From: Areca catechu
Taxonomy: Eukaryota > Streptophyta > Magnoliopsida > Arecales > Arecaceae
Assembly: GCA_021397845.1 (NCBI GenBank)
Contig: CM038053.1
Coordinates: 83,513,157 to 83,577,156 of the forward strand
Reading direction: 5' to 3'
DNA: 64,000 nucleotides
Shown here: positions 45,325-55,560 of the stretch, in pieces
Layout of the letters: the number at the start of each line of letters is the position of its first letter
How positions within the stretch are numbered: position 1 is the stretch's first letter
Program-made: the position numbers and the translations under genes
The notes under the pieces: generated by a model
Seen by the model: only the letters and a program-made list of their open reading frames with translations
Told to the model about the DNA's origin: nothing
Database searches by the model: none

Positions 45325-47652
45325 TGTTGGGAATTGTATCCCAAAACTAATCGCCTAGGCTGTAAGCGGTTGTGCTCAGTATTGTAATTTGTATATGAAT
45401 TAATAAAACTTATTTGGCACCTCATCACCTTATTCATTTTCCTATAATGAACTCTATTTATGTGATGAAGTACTTAGGACTGCACTGACTTCGATATAGA
45501 GAGGATATATCGAGTGGTCCTTCAAAAAGGTTCACAACCAAAGGATACATTATACAGGACGACAATGTATCAAGTGTAGGTTATTGTGGTTCACATCGTT
45601 TGGTTGTCCTCTTGACCAAAGGAGTGTGGTGACACTGATGTGATTTGTATGTGAGATGTGTAACATCTCATTGAACGTAACTCCATGGAGCTCCTTTCTG
45701 CCAAAGGATTGCTCATGATTGGATATGGGTATATGTGTCCCTTCGACCTGAGGTCACCTAGTAGCTTGCAAGCAACTCCCTGTGCTTTGGTGCCGGACTA
45801 CACGGATTTCTAATCTGATGAAGGAAGGTTTCTAGGTATAGGCAAGTACTTGTGGAGTAGTGGTGGACCAAGATGGAGTTGACATGTCCAAATTATTTGG
45901 ATTGAATGTCTCGCAGTGTCCAATTTAGCAAATCCTCAGCCAGGGTAGTCCTGGTGAGGAGTCACTGGACTTGCGAGATTGAGACATGTTGTGGATTGAC
46001 TAAGCTAGGGTTGGCAGTCTAACCCTTGGTCATCTTGAGCATTGGAGGTCAAAGGGATGAATTATACGGTAACCACATGCCAAAGGTTTGATAGATTGTT
46101 CTTGCATCTTCGGCCTATCCGGATGCCAGGATCCATTGCTAGATGGTATCTTATGCTGGTACTGAAAGTATTCCAGTGCTACCATTTAGGTCCGAACCTA
46201 TGAGGTCACACGCCATAGAGGATTTTTTTCTGATCCGGGGGGCGAACAATGATTGGGAATCATTTCGATATTAAGGTCAAATGGATTGATTTGAGCACAT
46301 ATTGGATTTTTTTCTGGTCCACTTAGTTTGATTTGGATCGACTAGGATTGGTTTGGGTCAACGAGGAATTGTTCCTGGTAGACCAGGACTGGATCTAATA
46401 TTATTTCTGATTGGGTTTAGTCAGACCGGGGTTTTGTTAAACCAGTTTATCTTTATGAACAGTTCTTGGTTTTGTATGAGCCGATTTTGTTCATGGTCAT
46501 TTACATGGTTTTCTCCTCTTTTTCCCCTAATGTTTTCGTTACCCTATTTTATCATTTGTATGAGATTTGCTTCGCACATTGTTTGGATCAAATGAAGCTT
46601 AGTTTATCCGATTGTTATCCAATTACACCGTGAACTGGATGGGTCTCACTGTAGTTTTTCTCCCGCGTGTTCTTTTCCTTTCAAACTTGATTTTCACATG
46701 GTGTTTCTGCTCTTCCAAGCCAGCATTTTTTATCCGATCAAAAGCACTTCAAAAGAGGTTTGGCTTTATCTGCTTTATCTCACGATCATCTTCCCTGCTT
46801 CATGGGATTTCTCTGTTAGTTTTTATTTACCGGGTTGCTGGCCATATGAGACAGCATAAGAAAATGAAACAGGGCATTTTTGTAGAGTGCGAGGAACAGG
46901 GCTTCAAGGTTTTGTTCGCTGCTTTTTATTTGTCTCTATTGTTGGCTGTACGCTACAAGGATAGAAAGAAAGAGTGTGAGCAAGAGAGGAAGAAGAAAAG
47001 GTCGTGAGGGAGAGGGGAAGTAACTGGGAGGAGCCGAGAGCAAGTTTTTTTTTTTTTGGAAAAAAATCAGCATGTTGAAATTGTTTTGTGTCCCAGTATT
47101 TTATTCCCTGTTTTTAGATCTCCTTTGTGTGTGCTCTTGGTGGAGGATCGGTGGTCTTGGAGAAGACCATCCATGAAGTGGTGTTCGGTTTTTCTTGCTC
47201 CACATGTCCATGACCTGTTTGTGATTCTTGAAGGACTAGCATCCTTCCGGGAGTTGGATCGGTGAGGGCCCATGCATGGATACTCTAGAGGGTGGACATT
47301 TGGACATCTCAAGAGACTGGATCGATCGCTTCTTCTTGCTATTACAGATCAAGTCAGAGCCCAGTTTGCTAATCTATTCTGAAGACTGAGGGAGTCGGCT
47401 TCTTCCTGCTTCGATCAGGTATATTATTTATTTTTGTTACTATGCATGCTTAGATCTAGATTTTATCATGTTGCTTATAATTATTGCAATTGCCTGTACA
47501 TGCCTATATATCTGTTTTCATGCATCATGTTATGCTAGATCCTGTGCTATGAGTAGGTTTTTTCTGTATGTATGATTAAAAAGTTTAATTATACATTACA
47601 TACTCCCTATGTAGCATGCCTAGGGTAGGCATCCATGCACTGGTTTCCTTCA
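45325..47652 (+). repeat. 3' LTR of element A
   Basis: Starts TGTTGGGAATTGTATCCC and ends GGTTTCCTTCA. Same family as 23676-25998 and the solo LTR at 1374-3753. Confidence 0.93.
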
Positions 47653-47657
47653 CTTCT

Positions 47658-47994
47658 ATCAAGCTGCACCGGCAACTATCCGATAAATTGAGTTTGTCAT
47701 TTATTTTGGATTTACTTCAATTCTTTTTCTGAATTGTTGTTGGGTTATTGGTGAGCCCGGTTGAAAAACCAAATAGGTTCTTGGTGAGCCTTGATAAAAA
47801 TCAAGTGTTGGGTTCTTGGTGATCCTGATAAAACCAAGTTAGGTTTCTTTGGTGAGCCTGTTCAAAACCAAAGGGTTTGGGTTTTTTTGATGTTTTCTTT
47901 GATGTAAATCAAAGTGCAGAGGTTTTGGATTGTGATCCTGCAAAACAATCCGATTGTATTCGGGTGTGAATATAGTGGAAATCCCAAGTGGTAC
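47658..47994 (+). repeat. 3' LTR of B, second piece
   Basis: Continues the LTR after element A (right CTTCT at 47653-47657). Matches about 14120-14450 of the 5' LTR and ends with GGTAC, the left target duplication of solo LTR G. Confidence 0.88.
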
Positions 47995-49456
47995 TGTTGC
48001 CCAGGTGGCTTTTCCCAAGAGGGGGGTGAATTGGGAATTATAAAATTTCTTGCAAATATGTGTACAAGTAATTCCTTTTAGTGGTGAGTGTTGTGTTAAT
48101 CAGAAATAAGTGCAGAAGCTGAAAAGTAAGTAAAGCACAACACATACAAAACAAGTTTAGAGTGGTTCGGAGCAACCCAGCTCCTACGTCCACTACCCAA
48201 GTTCACCACTCGAGATTTCCACTATATCCCCCAAACCGGAATACAGTCGGATTGTTTTTCAGGCTCACAATCCCAACCTCTACACTTTGGTTTTGAAAGG
48301 GATCACCAAAGAAACCCAACACTAGGTTTTCACAGGCTCACCTAGAACCTCTACACTTTGGTTTTAAGTAGGCTCACCAAAGAAACCTATTTGGTTTTTA
48401 CAACCGGGTTCACCAATAACCCATGTAATCTAAGAGTAGAATGAAAAGCAACAAAAATGACAAACTATGTTGTCCGGTGGTTGCCAATGCAGCTCTAGTG
48501 AAGTTCAATTGAATGCCCTTCAATGCACTTCAATGGATTCCTTACTTTCCTTGAAAGTTGCTTCAAGCTTCTGATAAGAGTTGGTGAAGGCTTGAAGGCT
48601 GACTTCAAAGCTCAAGTGCTCTCACTTCTTACTTCAATAAATATTCAATAAATGTTCAACAACTCATTAGTCTCTCTAAAGATGTTCTCATACCTCATTT
48701 ATAGAGACTTCAACTGCATTCCCTTGATTTTGGACGTTGTAGACCGTTGGGAAGTGATAGGTTACCGTTGAGCACTTTTGGAATTCAAAATCAGAAATCT
48801 GGAACTAGCCATTGGAAAGAGACCCCGACATTCCAGTCAGCTCGGACATCTTCGAGTCGGCTCAGATCAAGTTCGGGTCGGCTGGGTTGAATACCAGTCG
48901 GCTAGGTTCCACAATCGAGAAAATAGTTCACTCTGGACGAGTCGGCTAAGCTGAAATCCAGTTAGCTCAAATCCCTCAGGTTCTCAGAACATTTCAACCA
49001 AGTTCTGGATGAGTCGGCCGGGACTTGGTGCCAGTCGGCTTGTTCTGCGTGCTAGAGATTTTCTTTCTTGTGCTAGTGCCAGAGTCGACTGGTTCCTCCA
49101 TCCAGTCGGCTCGAGATTGGTTCTTCAGCCAGACCAATTTCTATTATCCAAAACTCACATGCCAAGCTTTGAAGACTTCCTTAAGATCTTCTTACAACAA
49201 TATCAAGAGAAATTAAAGCTTGAAAATAAGTAGAAGCACCCTTTATCTTTGATTCAAAAGGAAAATTTTTTGTTGGATTCTTCTTTACAAGATTCTAATT
49301 ACTTACAACTCAATCCAAAGAAATAAAGGTTGTAAGGTTTAAAAAATATGTCAAAGTAGTTATCCTACAAAAACTTATCAACCATTGAAGAGTTGTTAGA
49401 TAACCAAATACATGCTCCAATGTTTTATTATCATCAAATCGCTTTAGGGGCTAATA
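47995..49456 (-). mobile_element. Solo LTR G, Sirevirus-type, minus strand
   Basis: On the minus strand it runs from TATTAGCCCC (decayed TGTTGACCCC) to GCCACCTGGGCAACA, 1,462 bp. The interior resembles the LTRs of B and C: the ACATTGGAGCATGTAT block near the start, reiterated AGCCGACTC motifs (seen as GAGTCGGCT on the plus strand, about 48835-49110), and alternating TGGGTT/GGTGATCCC-type segments near the end. TSD GGTAC on both sides. No internal region, hence a solo LTR, opposite in orientation to its host B. Confidence 0.92.
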
Positions 49457-49461
49457 GGTAC

Positions 49462-49669
49462 CTTGTGTAGTGGACGTAGGAACTGGGGTGCCCCAAACCA
49501 CTATAAATTTTGTGTGTTTATGTTGTGCTCACTTGACTCTATTTAGCTTCTGCAATTTAATACTCTATCACAGCACCACACTTATAAGGGATTTTTAATT
49601 GCACATTATCTGCTTTAAATTTTTTAAATTCCCAATTCACCCCCCTCTTGGGTAGCCACCTGGGCAACA
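49462..49669 (+). repeat. 3' LTR of B, last piece
   Basis: Follows the right GGTAC (49457-49461), matches the end of the 5' LTR, and terminates CACCTGGGCAACA before the AACAC duplication of B. Confidence 0.9.
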
Positions 49670-49674
49670 AACAC

Positions 49675-50840
49675 CCTACAATTGGATGAGCTATTGGGAT
49701 CATTAATCACTCATGAGCTAGCCATGCAACAAAGAACTGATGAAGATTCAAAAAGGAAGAAGGCTATAGCATTTAAGGCTACTAAAGAGGATAAAGATGA
49801 AGATTCAGATATATCGAATGATGATGATCTGGAAAATGATGAATTCAACTTAGTAATGAGAAAATTCAAAAGGTTTATGGCAGAAGAAGAACAAATATGG
49901 AGAAAGCAATTTAGAAAAGGAGAATTCATAAAAGAAAGAGAAAAAGACAAAGAGAGACAAGGACAAAGATAAAATTTCAATCTGCTATGAGTGCAAGATC
50001 GAGACATACATCTTGACTATCCAGAAGCCAAGAAAAAGATGATTAAAAGAAAGAAAAAGAAGGCAACGCTTGTAGCATGGAGTGATAGTGACGAATCTAC
50101 ATCAACTGAAGAAGATGAAGATATAACAAAAACTGCTCAGATCTATCTTATGGATTTGGAGGATGAGCTAAATACATCTGAACCTAATCTAGAATTTATT
50201 TATGATGAGCTACATAATGCTTTTTGTGAATTATTAGTAGAATACAAAAAGCCAGTTTGAAAATGAAGAATTAAAAATAATTGTGATATGGTCAAAAAGG
50301 ATAAAAATGAAACTTGTGAAAGAAATATTTTACAAAGAGAGTTAAGTTTGATTTGTGAAAGACTTAAAACTACTCAATTTGAAAAGGAAGAACTTCTTGA
50401 GAAAAACAAAACTTTGCAAAATGAAAATACTGATTTGAAAAAGGAAGTTCAAAAGCTTAAACCATTGGTTGAAAAATTAACCTTAAGCTCTAACAAACTT
50501 GAACTAATTTTGAAAGATCAAAAAGATACAAATAAGAAGTTTGGAATTGGTTATAAAGGTTCAAATTCAAATAAATTTTCTACATCCATATTATATGCTC
50601 CTAAGTTCATTACAACAAAACAATATAGACCTAAATTTGCATCATCATATACTTTTTATTCAAAGCCAAAAATTATCTGCTATGCTTGTAATAATGTTGG
50701 TCATAAAGCATTTGAGTGTTATTTGAAATATAATGGCAAGAAGAAAATCAAGAAAATTGGATTCCAAATGGAACCAATTCTACTAACTTGCAAGGACCCA
50801 AGAAAGCTTGGGTACCTAAATCTATTACCTGATTATTTTG
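49675..50840 (+). pseudogene. gag: gag of element C, 3' part: knuckle remnant, coiled coil, zinc knuckle
   Basis: Continues gag after B. Order: LDELLGSLITHELAMQQ; an acidic stretch; a Lys/Glu-rich stretch; a damaged first CCHC box near 49985 (CYEC kept, His and last Cys lost to a deletion); an acidic linker; then a 200-codon frame (50288-50887). That frame has a Leu/Glu/Lys heptad-like coiled coil (residues about 15-80) and a good CCHC knuckle, CYACNNVGHKAFEC (50678-50719). Gag packages element RNA in cytoplasmic particles. The two-knuckle layout is shared with B. Several frameshifts make it non-functional. Confidence 0.85.
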
Positions 50841-51034
50841 TAGGGATGCCTTGCAGCCACAAATATAAAAAAAAGATGGTACCTTGATAGCGTATGTTCA
50901 AGATACATGATGGGTGATATTGATCAATTCTTCATCCTAGAACAAAAGGATGGTGGCATGGTAACCTTTGCTGATAATCGCAAAGGAAGGATAATCGGTA
51001 TTGGTAAAATAAAAATTACTTCTACATTTATTGA
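50841..51034 (+). pseudogene. pol: Protease start of element C pol, interrupted by D
   Basis: WYLDSVCSRYMMGD begins at 50877. The catalytic Asp codon is 50886-50888, but the Gly of the DSG motif is Val. The aspartic protease would cleave the Gag-Pol precursor. The reading continues to ITSTFI and is cut by element D; ATTGA is duplicated at the break. Confidence 0.8.
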
Positions 51035-53454
51035 TGAAAGGATTATACCCTAAAGGCCAATCGAAATGTTGTATTTCGATGGGATTTTCTTTTGTATCCC
51101 AAACCAGTGTATTGACATTATCAATTAATAAGGCATTTATTTTCATCATACGCTGTGTCTTATTAATTTTATTAAGATATGATGAACTCCATAGATTAGG
51201 GCTATGGTTCTAAGGTTATAATGATATCATACCAGTGAGACCTAAAGTCTTAAAACCCTAATATAGAATATTCCTGGTCGATGGGATATTGAGTAGGGGA
51301 TCAATGTTTCCGGTAAGACCAGCACATCCTATGTATGCTTGGTGAAGAGGGTGACTGATCTCACAGTCACTTGTGTTTGACACTAATACTAGGATGTGGG
51401 TGCTCATTAGAGAATGAGTTCAATGAATGGATCCAGCTTGAGAACATCTAATGGAACCTTATCTATTTGTCAATAGATAGTTCTCATAGTAGGAGTAGTG
51501 CATGTGGTCCTTTGACCTGAGACTGTCATGGTACCTTGTATGCATGAATTCATACTTTGGTTCACACTCAATCATGACACTGAGTCATGCATGGGGTGAT
51601 ACTGGGTATGGTGGATTGTATATGGAGGTTGTGAGTAGGTCATAAGGAATCGATCAACCCTAGTAAGAGGGAAGCGCATCCAGATGATTTCAATCAAATG
51701 AAGATTCGGGAAATCTTTGATCAAAGTATAAACATTAGAAATAGTTTCTAATGGTTCATTAATGAATCATCATTATTAGATTGAGCAAGGAATGAATATG
51801 AAATTGGATTTGACAAGTATCCATATCCATAGTCATATTCAGGGTGCAAGTAGATCGAAGGACTGAATTGCCCGGTAACTCACCACTGAAGGGTATTTTG
51901 GTAAATCCACCAAAATTTCTCATCTTCCGGGTAGGCATGACACGTTGCTAGACGTCAATCTTGTCTTGTAGGTCTTCATGAACTAATTGTTTTGGTTTTA
52001 TGAGTCAATTCGATGTGTGATTCGAATTGGACAATTAGGTGAGCCATTTTGACATAATTAGGTCAATCGGTTCGATCGAATCGAATCAGCTCAAACCTAA
52101 ACCTACTGCTGGCTAGATGTGGAACCCAATGGATCACACACAATAAAGACTTGGCCAAGGAAGTCATTCATGATTTAATTAGGGTCATTGGATCATAATT
52201 GGTTAGCTGGATTACATACTAGCATATGTAGGCTAACCAAATTCCTAACCAAATTGGATTGGGTTCGGTTGCTTGATAATTGTGCTAACCTAATTATGAA
52301 AAACCTAAATTAGGTAGAGTCCTAAGTGGGGCTAGCCTAATCAGAGCTAAATCTGATTTTAATTTGGATTTAAGGGCATTTTAGGTGCCATACATGAAGA
52401 GTCCCAATGGCATGGGACTCTTGGTACCTAAATGATACCTTAACTTCAAAAGGGAACAAAATGCTATTGATCTATGATTTGAATATAATTTATATGGTTA
52501 GAAATAAATTTATGCTCTTTCCAATGACACCTATATTGCCTATGTTTAACTGGTCAACATTCTTTAAAATTTGCATGGAAGAAGGATGGCATGCACGGTG
52601 CATGAAGAATCACAACTCTTCATGTGGCACACGGTTCTGATGGAGAGTCCTTCTGCTATCAGGGCTCTTCAAAATCTTCGATGTTTGGAGATTGAAGAGG
52701 CACCTCTTGGCTTCCTAGCCACCGATAATTGACATGTGGCAAGTGAGAATTCGTCCAGATAAAAGAAGGGATATGAATAAGGCCTTTGGTGCATGAATGG
52801 GCTTATTAGATATGATTTTCAAGCCAAAAAATAACTTCTCTTCGATCTTAAAAAATCATATCTGATAAGTTGATGGGAGGACATACCACCTCCCCTTTTT
52901 TATCTATAAATAGGGGTGGTGAAATAAGTCTGATAATGAAGAATTCCACTGAAGTATATTCTGAGTGTCTCTCTCCCTCCTTTCTTTAAGACAAGACTGT
53001 CTTGTTGACCAAGGTCTTTTCTACTAGGACAGCTTTGTTTAGGACATAAGCTAAGGGTCCTAGAGGAGGGTTGTCCTAAAACCAAGAGTGTTTAGGAGAA
53101 TGTCTTTAGTGCCCTATAGTAAGACAGGGTGTCCTACAGTGGTCAATAGACCAAAGGCTACCGAAAGGTTTCACTTTCTCCAGCAACTTGAAGGAGTTCT
53201 TCCTTGGTCCGAGTTTTGTAATGGATCACCATTGGAGGGCGAACTTTGGGCGCTGGTGGAGAAGAAGGTTGAATCAGAATTTCTTCATCGGATTGAATAC
53301 TAGGGGTTCAGGTTGGTGCCTATCTCTAGTTATATTATATATGCATGTTTGTATGTTTTAATTCCTAGTAAGGAGATCTTGGTTAAAGGTTTGGTATTGG
53401 TTTCATAAAAAATTTTAAATCCATGCTTCCACCCTGGTCACTAAAATCCTTATA
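51035..53454 (+). repeat. 5' LTR of element D
   Basis: TGAAAGGATTATACCC...ATCCTTATA (decayed CA). TATA box at 52905. Full-length, 2,420 bp. Confidence 0.93.
52905..52913 (+). promoter_or_regulatory. TATA box of the D 5' LTR
   Basis: TATAAATAG in TATCTATAAATAGGGG, a strong plant TATA string. The 3' LTR has lost this segment. Confidence 0.7.
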
Positions 53455-53455
53455 G

Positions 53456-53467
53456 TGGTATCAGAGC
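53456..53467 (+). other. Primer-binding site of element D
   Basis: Exact TGGTATCAGAGC after the LTR and one spacer base. Confidence 0.92.
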
Positions 53468-53497
53468 CCCTTATTAGGGCTAAATCATACAAAATTT

Positions 53498-53683
53498 GAG
53501 GTTGCCCATTTTGGTAGGACTCTATAAAATTAAAGTTGACCCATTTTTGTAGAACTCTTGAGGTTTCCCATTTTGGTAAGTCTCTACAAAATTTAAAGTT
53601 GGCTTAATTTTGTAGACTCTTGAGATTGCCATTTTGATAGGACTCTACAAAATTTGAAGTTGCCCAATTTTGTAGGACTCTAC
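53498..53683 (+). repeat. 62-bp tandem triplication in the D leader
   Basis: Units starting GAGRTTGCCCATTTTGGTAG lie at 53498, 53560 and 53622, just downstream of the PBS. Not present at the corresponding place in E. Confidence 0.85.
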
Positions 53684-54739
53684 AAAAGTTTAAAGTTACA
53701 TATGATTGATATGTTTATGCATATATGTATGTCACTGGTTAGGATTTTCACTTAAACCTTAACTGATATAGAGATATGTTTAGCTTTCTAGTCATCATAC
53801 TGAAATAAGGTTGCCCTGTCATAATGGTGGATCCATTATGTGGTAGATGGTTATCCTGTATGATGACACACCTTGGCATATTCTAAAATGATATATGATG
53901 CATGGTTGATGAATGGTAATATTAGAATGTGCTTCTGTTTGAATTGCCCTCTATTAAAATTATATTAAGTTGTAGTGTCATATACAAAAGCAAAATAATC
54001 AAGATGATTAGTTGATCATTCGGTGTCTAGGAAAAGTGTTTCATGATCGGTAAAGAGGACGTGGTTTTTAATTGGTTCCGTTGACTGACCTAGCCAATTT
54101 TTATTGGTGTCTAGAAAAGCAACGGGGGACTCCCACTACTCTCCCACTTACCTGGCCGATAAGATTAACTTAATTCTTGATTGATATGCTTAGTGTAATA
54201 TTCACTACATTAGGCCTTCCTTCATGCTAGGTCATTATTATGTTATGATCTGTATTAGGTTTGTATGTACACACAAGGCCTATTATGGTAACTAACACAT
54301 TTTGGCCTGGTGCATTTGATGCTTATGGCATGATTTAATATAATACTTTATTGTGAACACACAAGGGTATTATTATTACAATCATTACTATAAAGGAATG
54401 AAGGGTCTTACTTACTAAAAATATTATAGTTTATTGTGCACACACAAGGCTATTAATATTTTAGAAGCCAGGTTTTGTTGAGAATTGTATGAGATACAAT
54501 TGGAAGAGTTTTCCTAGCTTTGAACTTATAAAAGATTTGTTGTGTATACACAAGGTCTTTTATAAGGAATTAGGATCTCAACCCCACTAAGAAAACCAAT
54601 TAGGGTTTCTTGATCATCATATAGAGGGTTATGATGCTTGATAAAATAGTGGGAGACATAATTAAGTTAAAGTCCTAATTAATACGTTTTGTCAATGTTG
54701 GTGTTTTTTTATGTTATGTTCTTTGTTAGTGTAGATTAA
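53684..54739 (+). other. Structured leader of element D
   Basis: Untranslated. Holds a 10-bp closing stem GTCATCATAC (53791-53800) with GTATGATGAC (53858-53867) around a 7-bp hairpin (53821-53839), two GGTGTCTAG motifs (54022, 54106), and four hairpins at 54256-54566. Same order as in E. Confidence 0.8.
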
Positions 54740-55560
54740 ATGGCCTCTTCACTCTCACTCCGTAGTATACTTGATGCCAATAAATTGACTGGACCGAACT
54801 ATGTTGACTGGTTGAGAAACCTAAAATAGTACTCAGCCAGGAAAAACTTTCTTACATTCTTGATACCCCTACCTTGGAACCTTTAGGGGAAGATGCCTCG
54901 TAAGAGAAAAGACCACATACAAGATGTGGCAAAATGACTCACTCACTGTCAAATGTATCATGCTTGCCTCTATGACCAATGAGTTGTAGAGGCAACATGA
55001 TAGCATGGACACTAAATCCATACTGCTCAATCTAAAAGAGCTATATGGAGAACATAGTCGAACTGCTAGATATGAGATATCTACGCAGTTGTTGCGCGCG
55101 AGAATGACAGAAGGTACATCCGTACAAGACCACGTACTGATGGTTATTTGACCTGATCACTCGAATAGGTCATTAGATTTTTTTATAGATGGGGAGTTGA
55201 ATCAGGATTTGATCCTGCAGTCACTCCCGTTAGTCATTTTCATAGTTTGTTCTTGATTATCATATGAACAAACTTAACACTTCTTTGCCTGAGCTGTTAA
55301 ACGTGTTAAAAATAGCAGAGAGCCATTTAAAGAAAAATAAGGCTCCACTTTTTCTTGTGGATGGGATCAATAAGAAAAAGTCAGGCAGAAAGGGTTCCAA
55401 GAAGAGATTGAACCCAAAAAGGGGCATCAAGAAGAAGAAAGGAAAGAAGCCTCTGGATATATGACCTGCTTTCACTGTGGCAAGCCGGGTTTATTGGAAG
55501 AGGAACTGCAAGCTTACCTTGCAGGTGTGAAGCCTGGTGCATCGGATGCACAAAAGGTAT
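54740..55560 (+). pseudogene. gag: gag of element D
   Basis: ATG at 54740: MASSLSLRSILDANKLTGPN, YVDWLRNLK, then a stop. Later pieces include LNQDLILQSLP and YHMNKLNTSLPELLNVLKIAESHLKK (55264 onward), then a Lys-rich stretch and a CCHC knuckle, CFHCGKPG.YWKRNC-like, near 55465-55510 with a one-base lesion. Same gag type as E. Confidence 0.87.

Larger units (their letters stand above)
23676..47652 (+). mobile_element. Element A: Ty1-copia with 2.3-kb LTRs, split by L and H
   Basis: 5' LTR 23676-25998, PBS 26000-26011, 3' LTR 45325-47652, TSD CTTCT (23671-23675 and 47653-47657). The leader is interrupted by element L, and RT by solo LTR H. The element proper is about 10.2 kb. Gag and pol lack Sirevirus signatures; the integrase (HTDVCG, SARGGYRYFITFTDD) and long LTRs place it with Tnt1/Angela/TAR-like copia groups, lineage not resolved. 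The solo LTR at 1374-3753 is another member of the family. Confidence 0.93.
12981..49669 (+). mobile_element. Element B: Ty1-copia Sirevirus with a third ORF, split by A and G
   Basis: 5' LTR 12981-14664, decayed PBS 14666-14677, gag, pol, third ORF, polypurine tracts, and a 3' LTR that starts at 22465 (TGTTGACCCC) and ends GGGCAACA at 49669. TSD AACAC at 12976-12980 and 49670-49674. The 3' LTR is cut twice: by element A (TSD CTTCT) and by solo LTR G (TSD GGTAC). Summing the three 3' LTR pieces gives about 1.75 kb, against 1.68 kb for the 5' LTR. The element alone is about 11.2 kb, normal for a Sirevirus. PPT context TCATCATCAAAAAGGGGAGA directly before TGTTGACC is Sirevirus-like. Confidence 0.94.
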
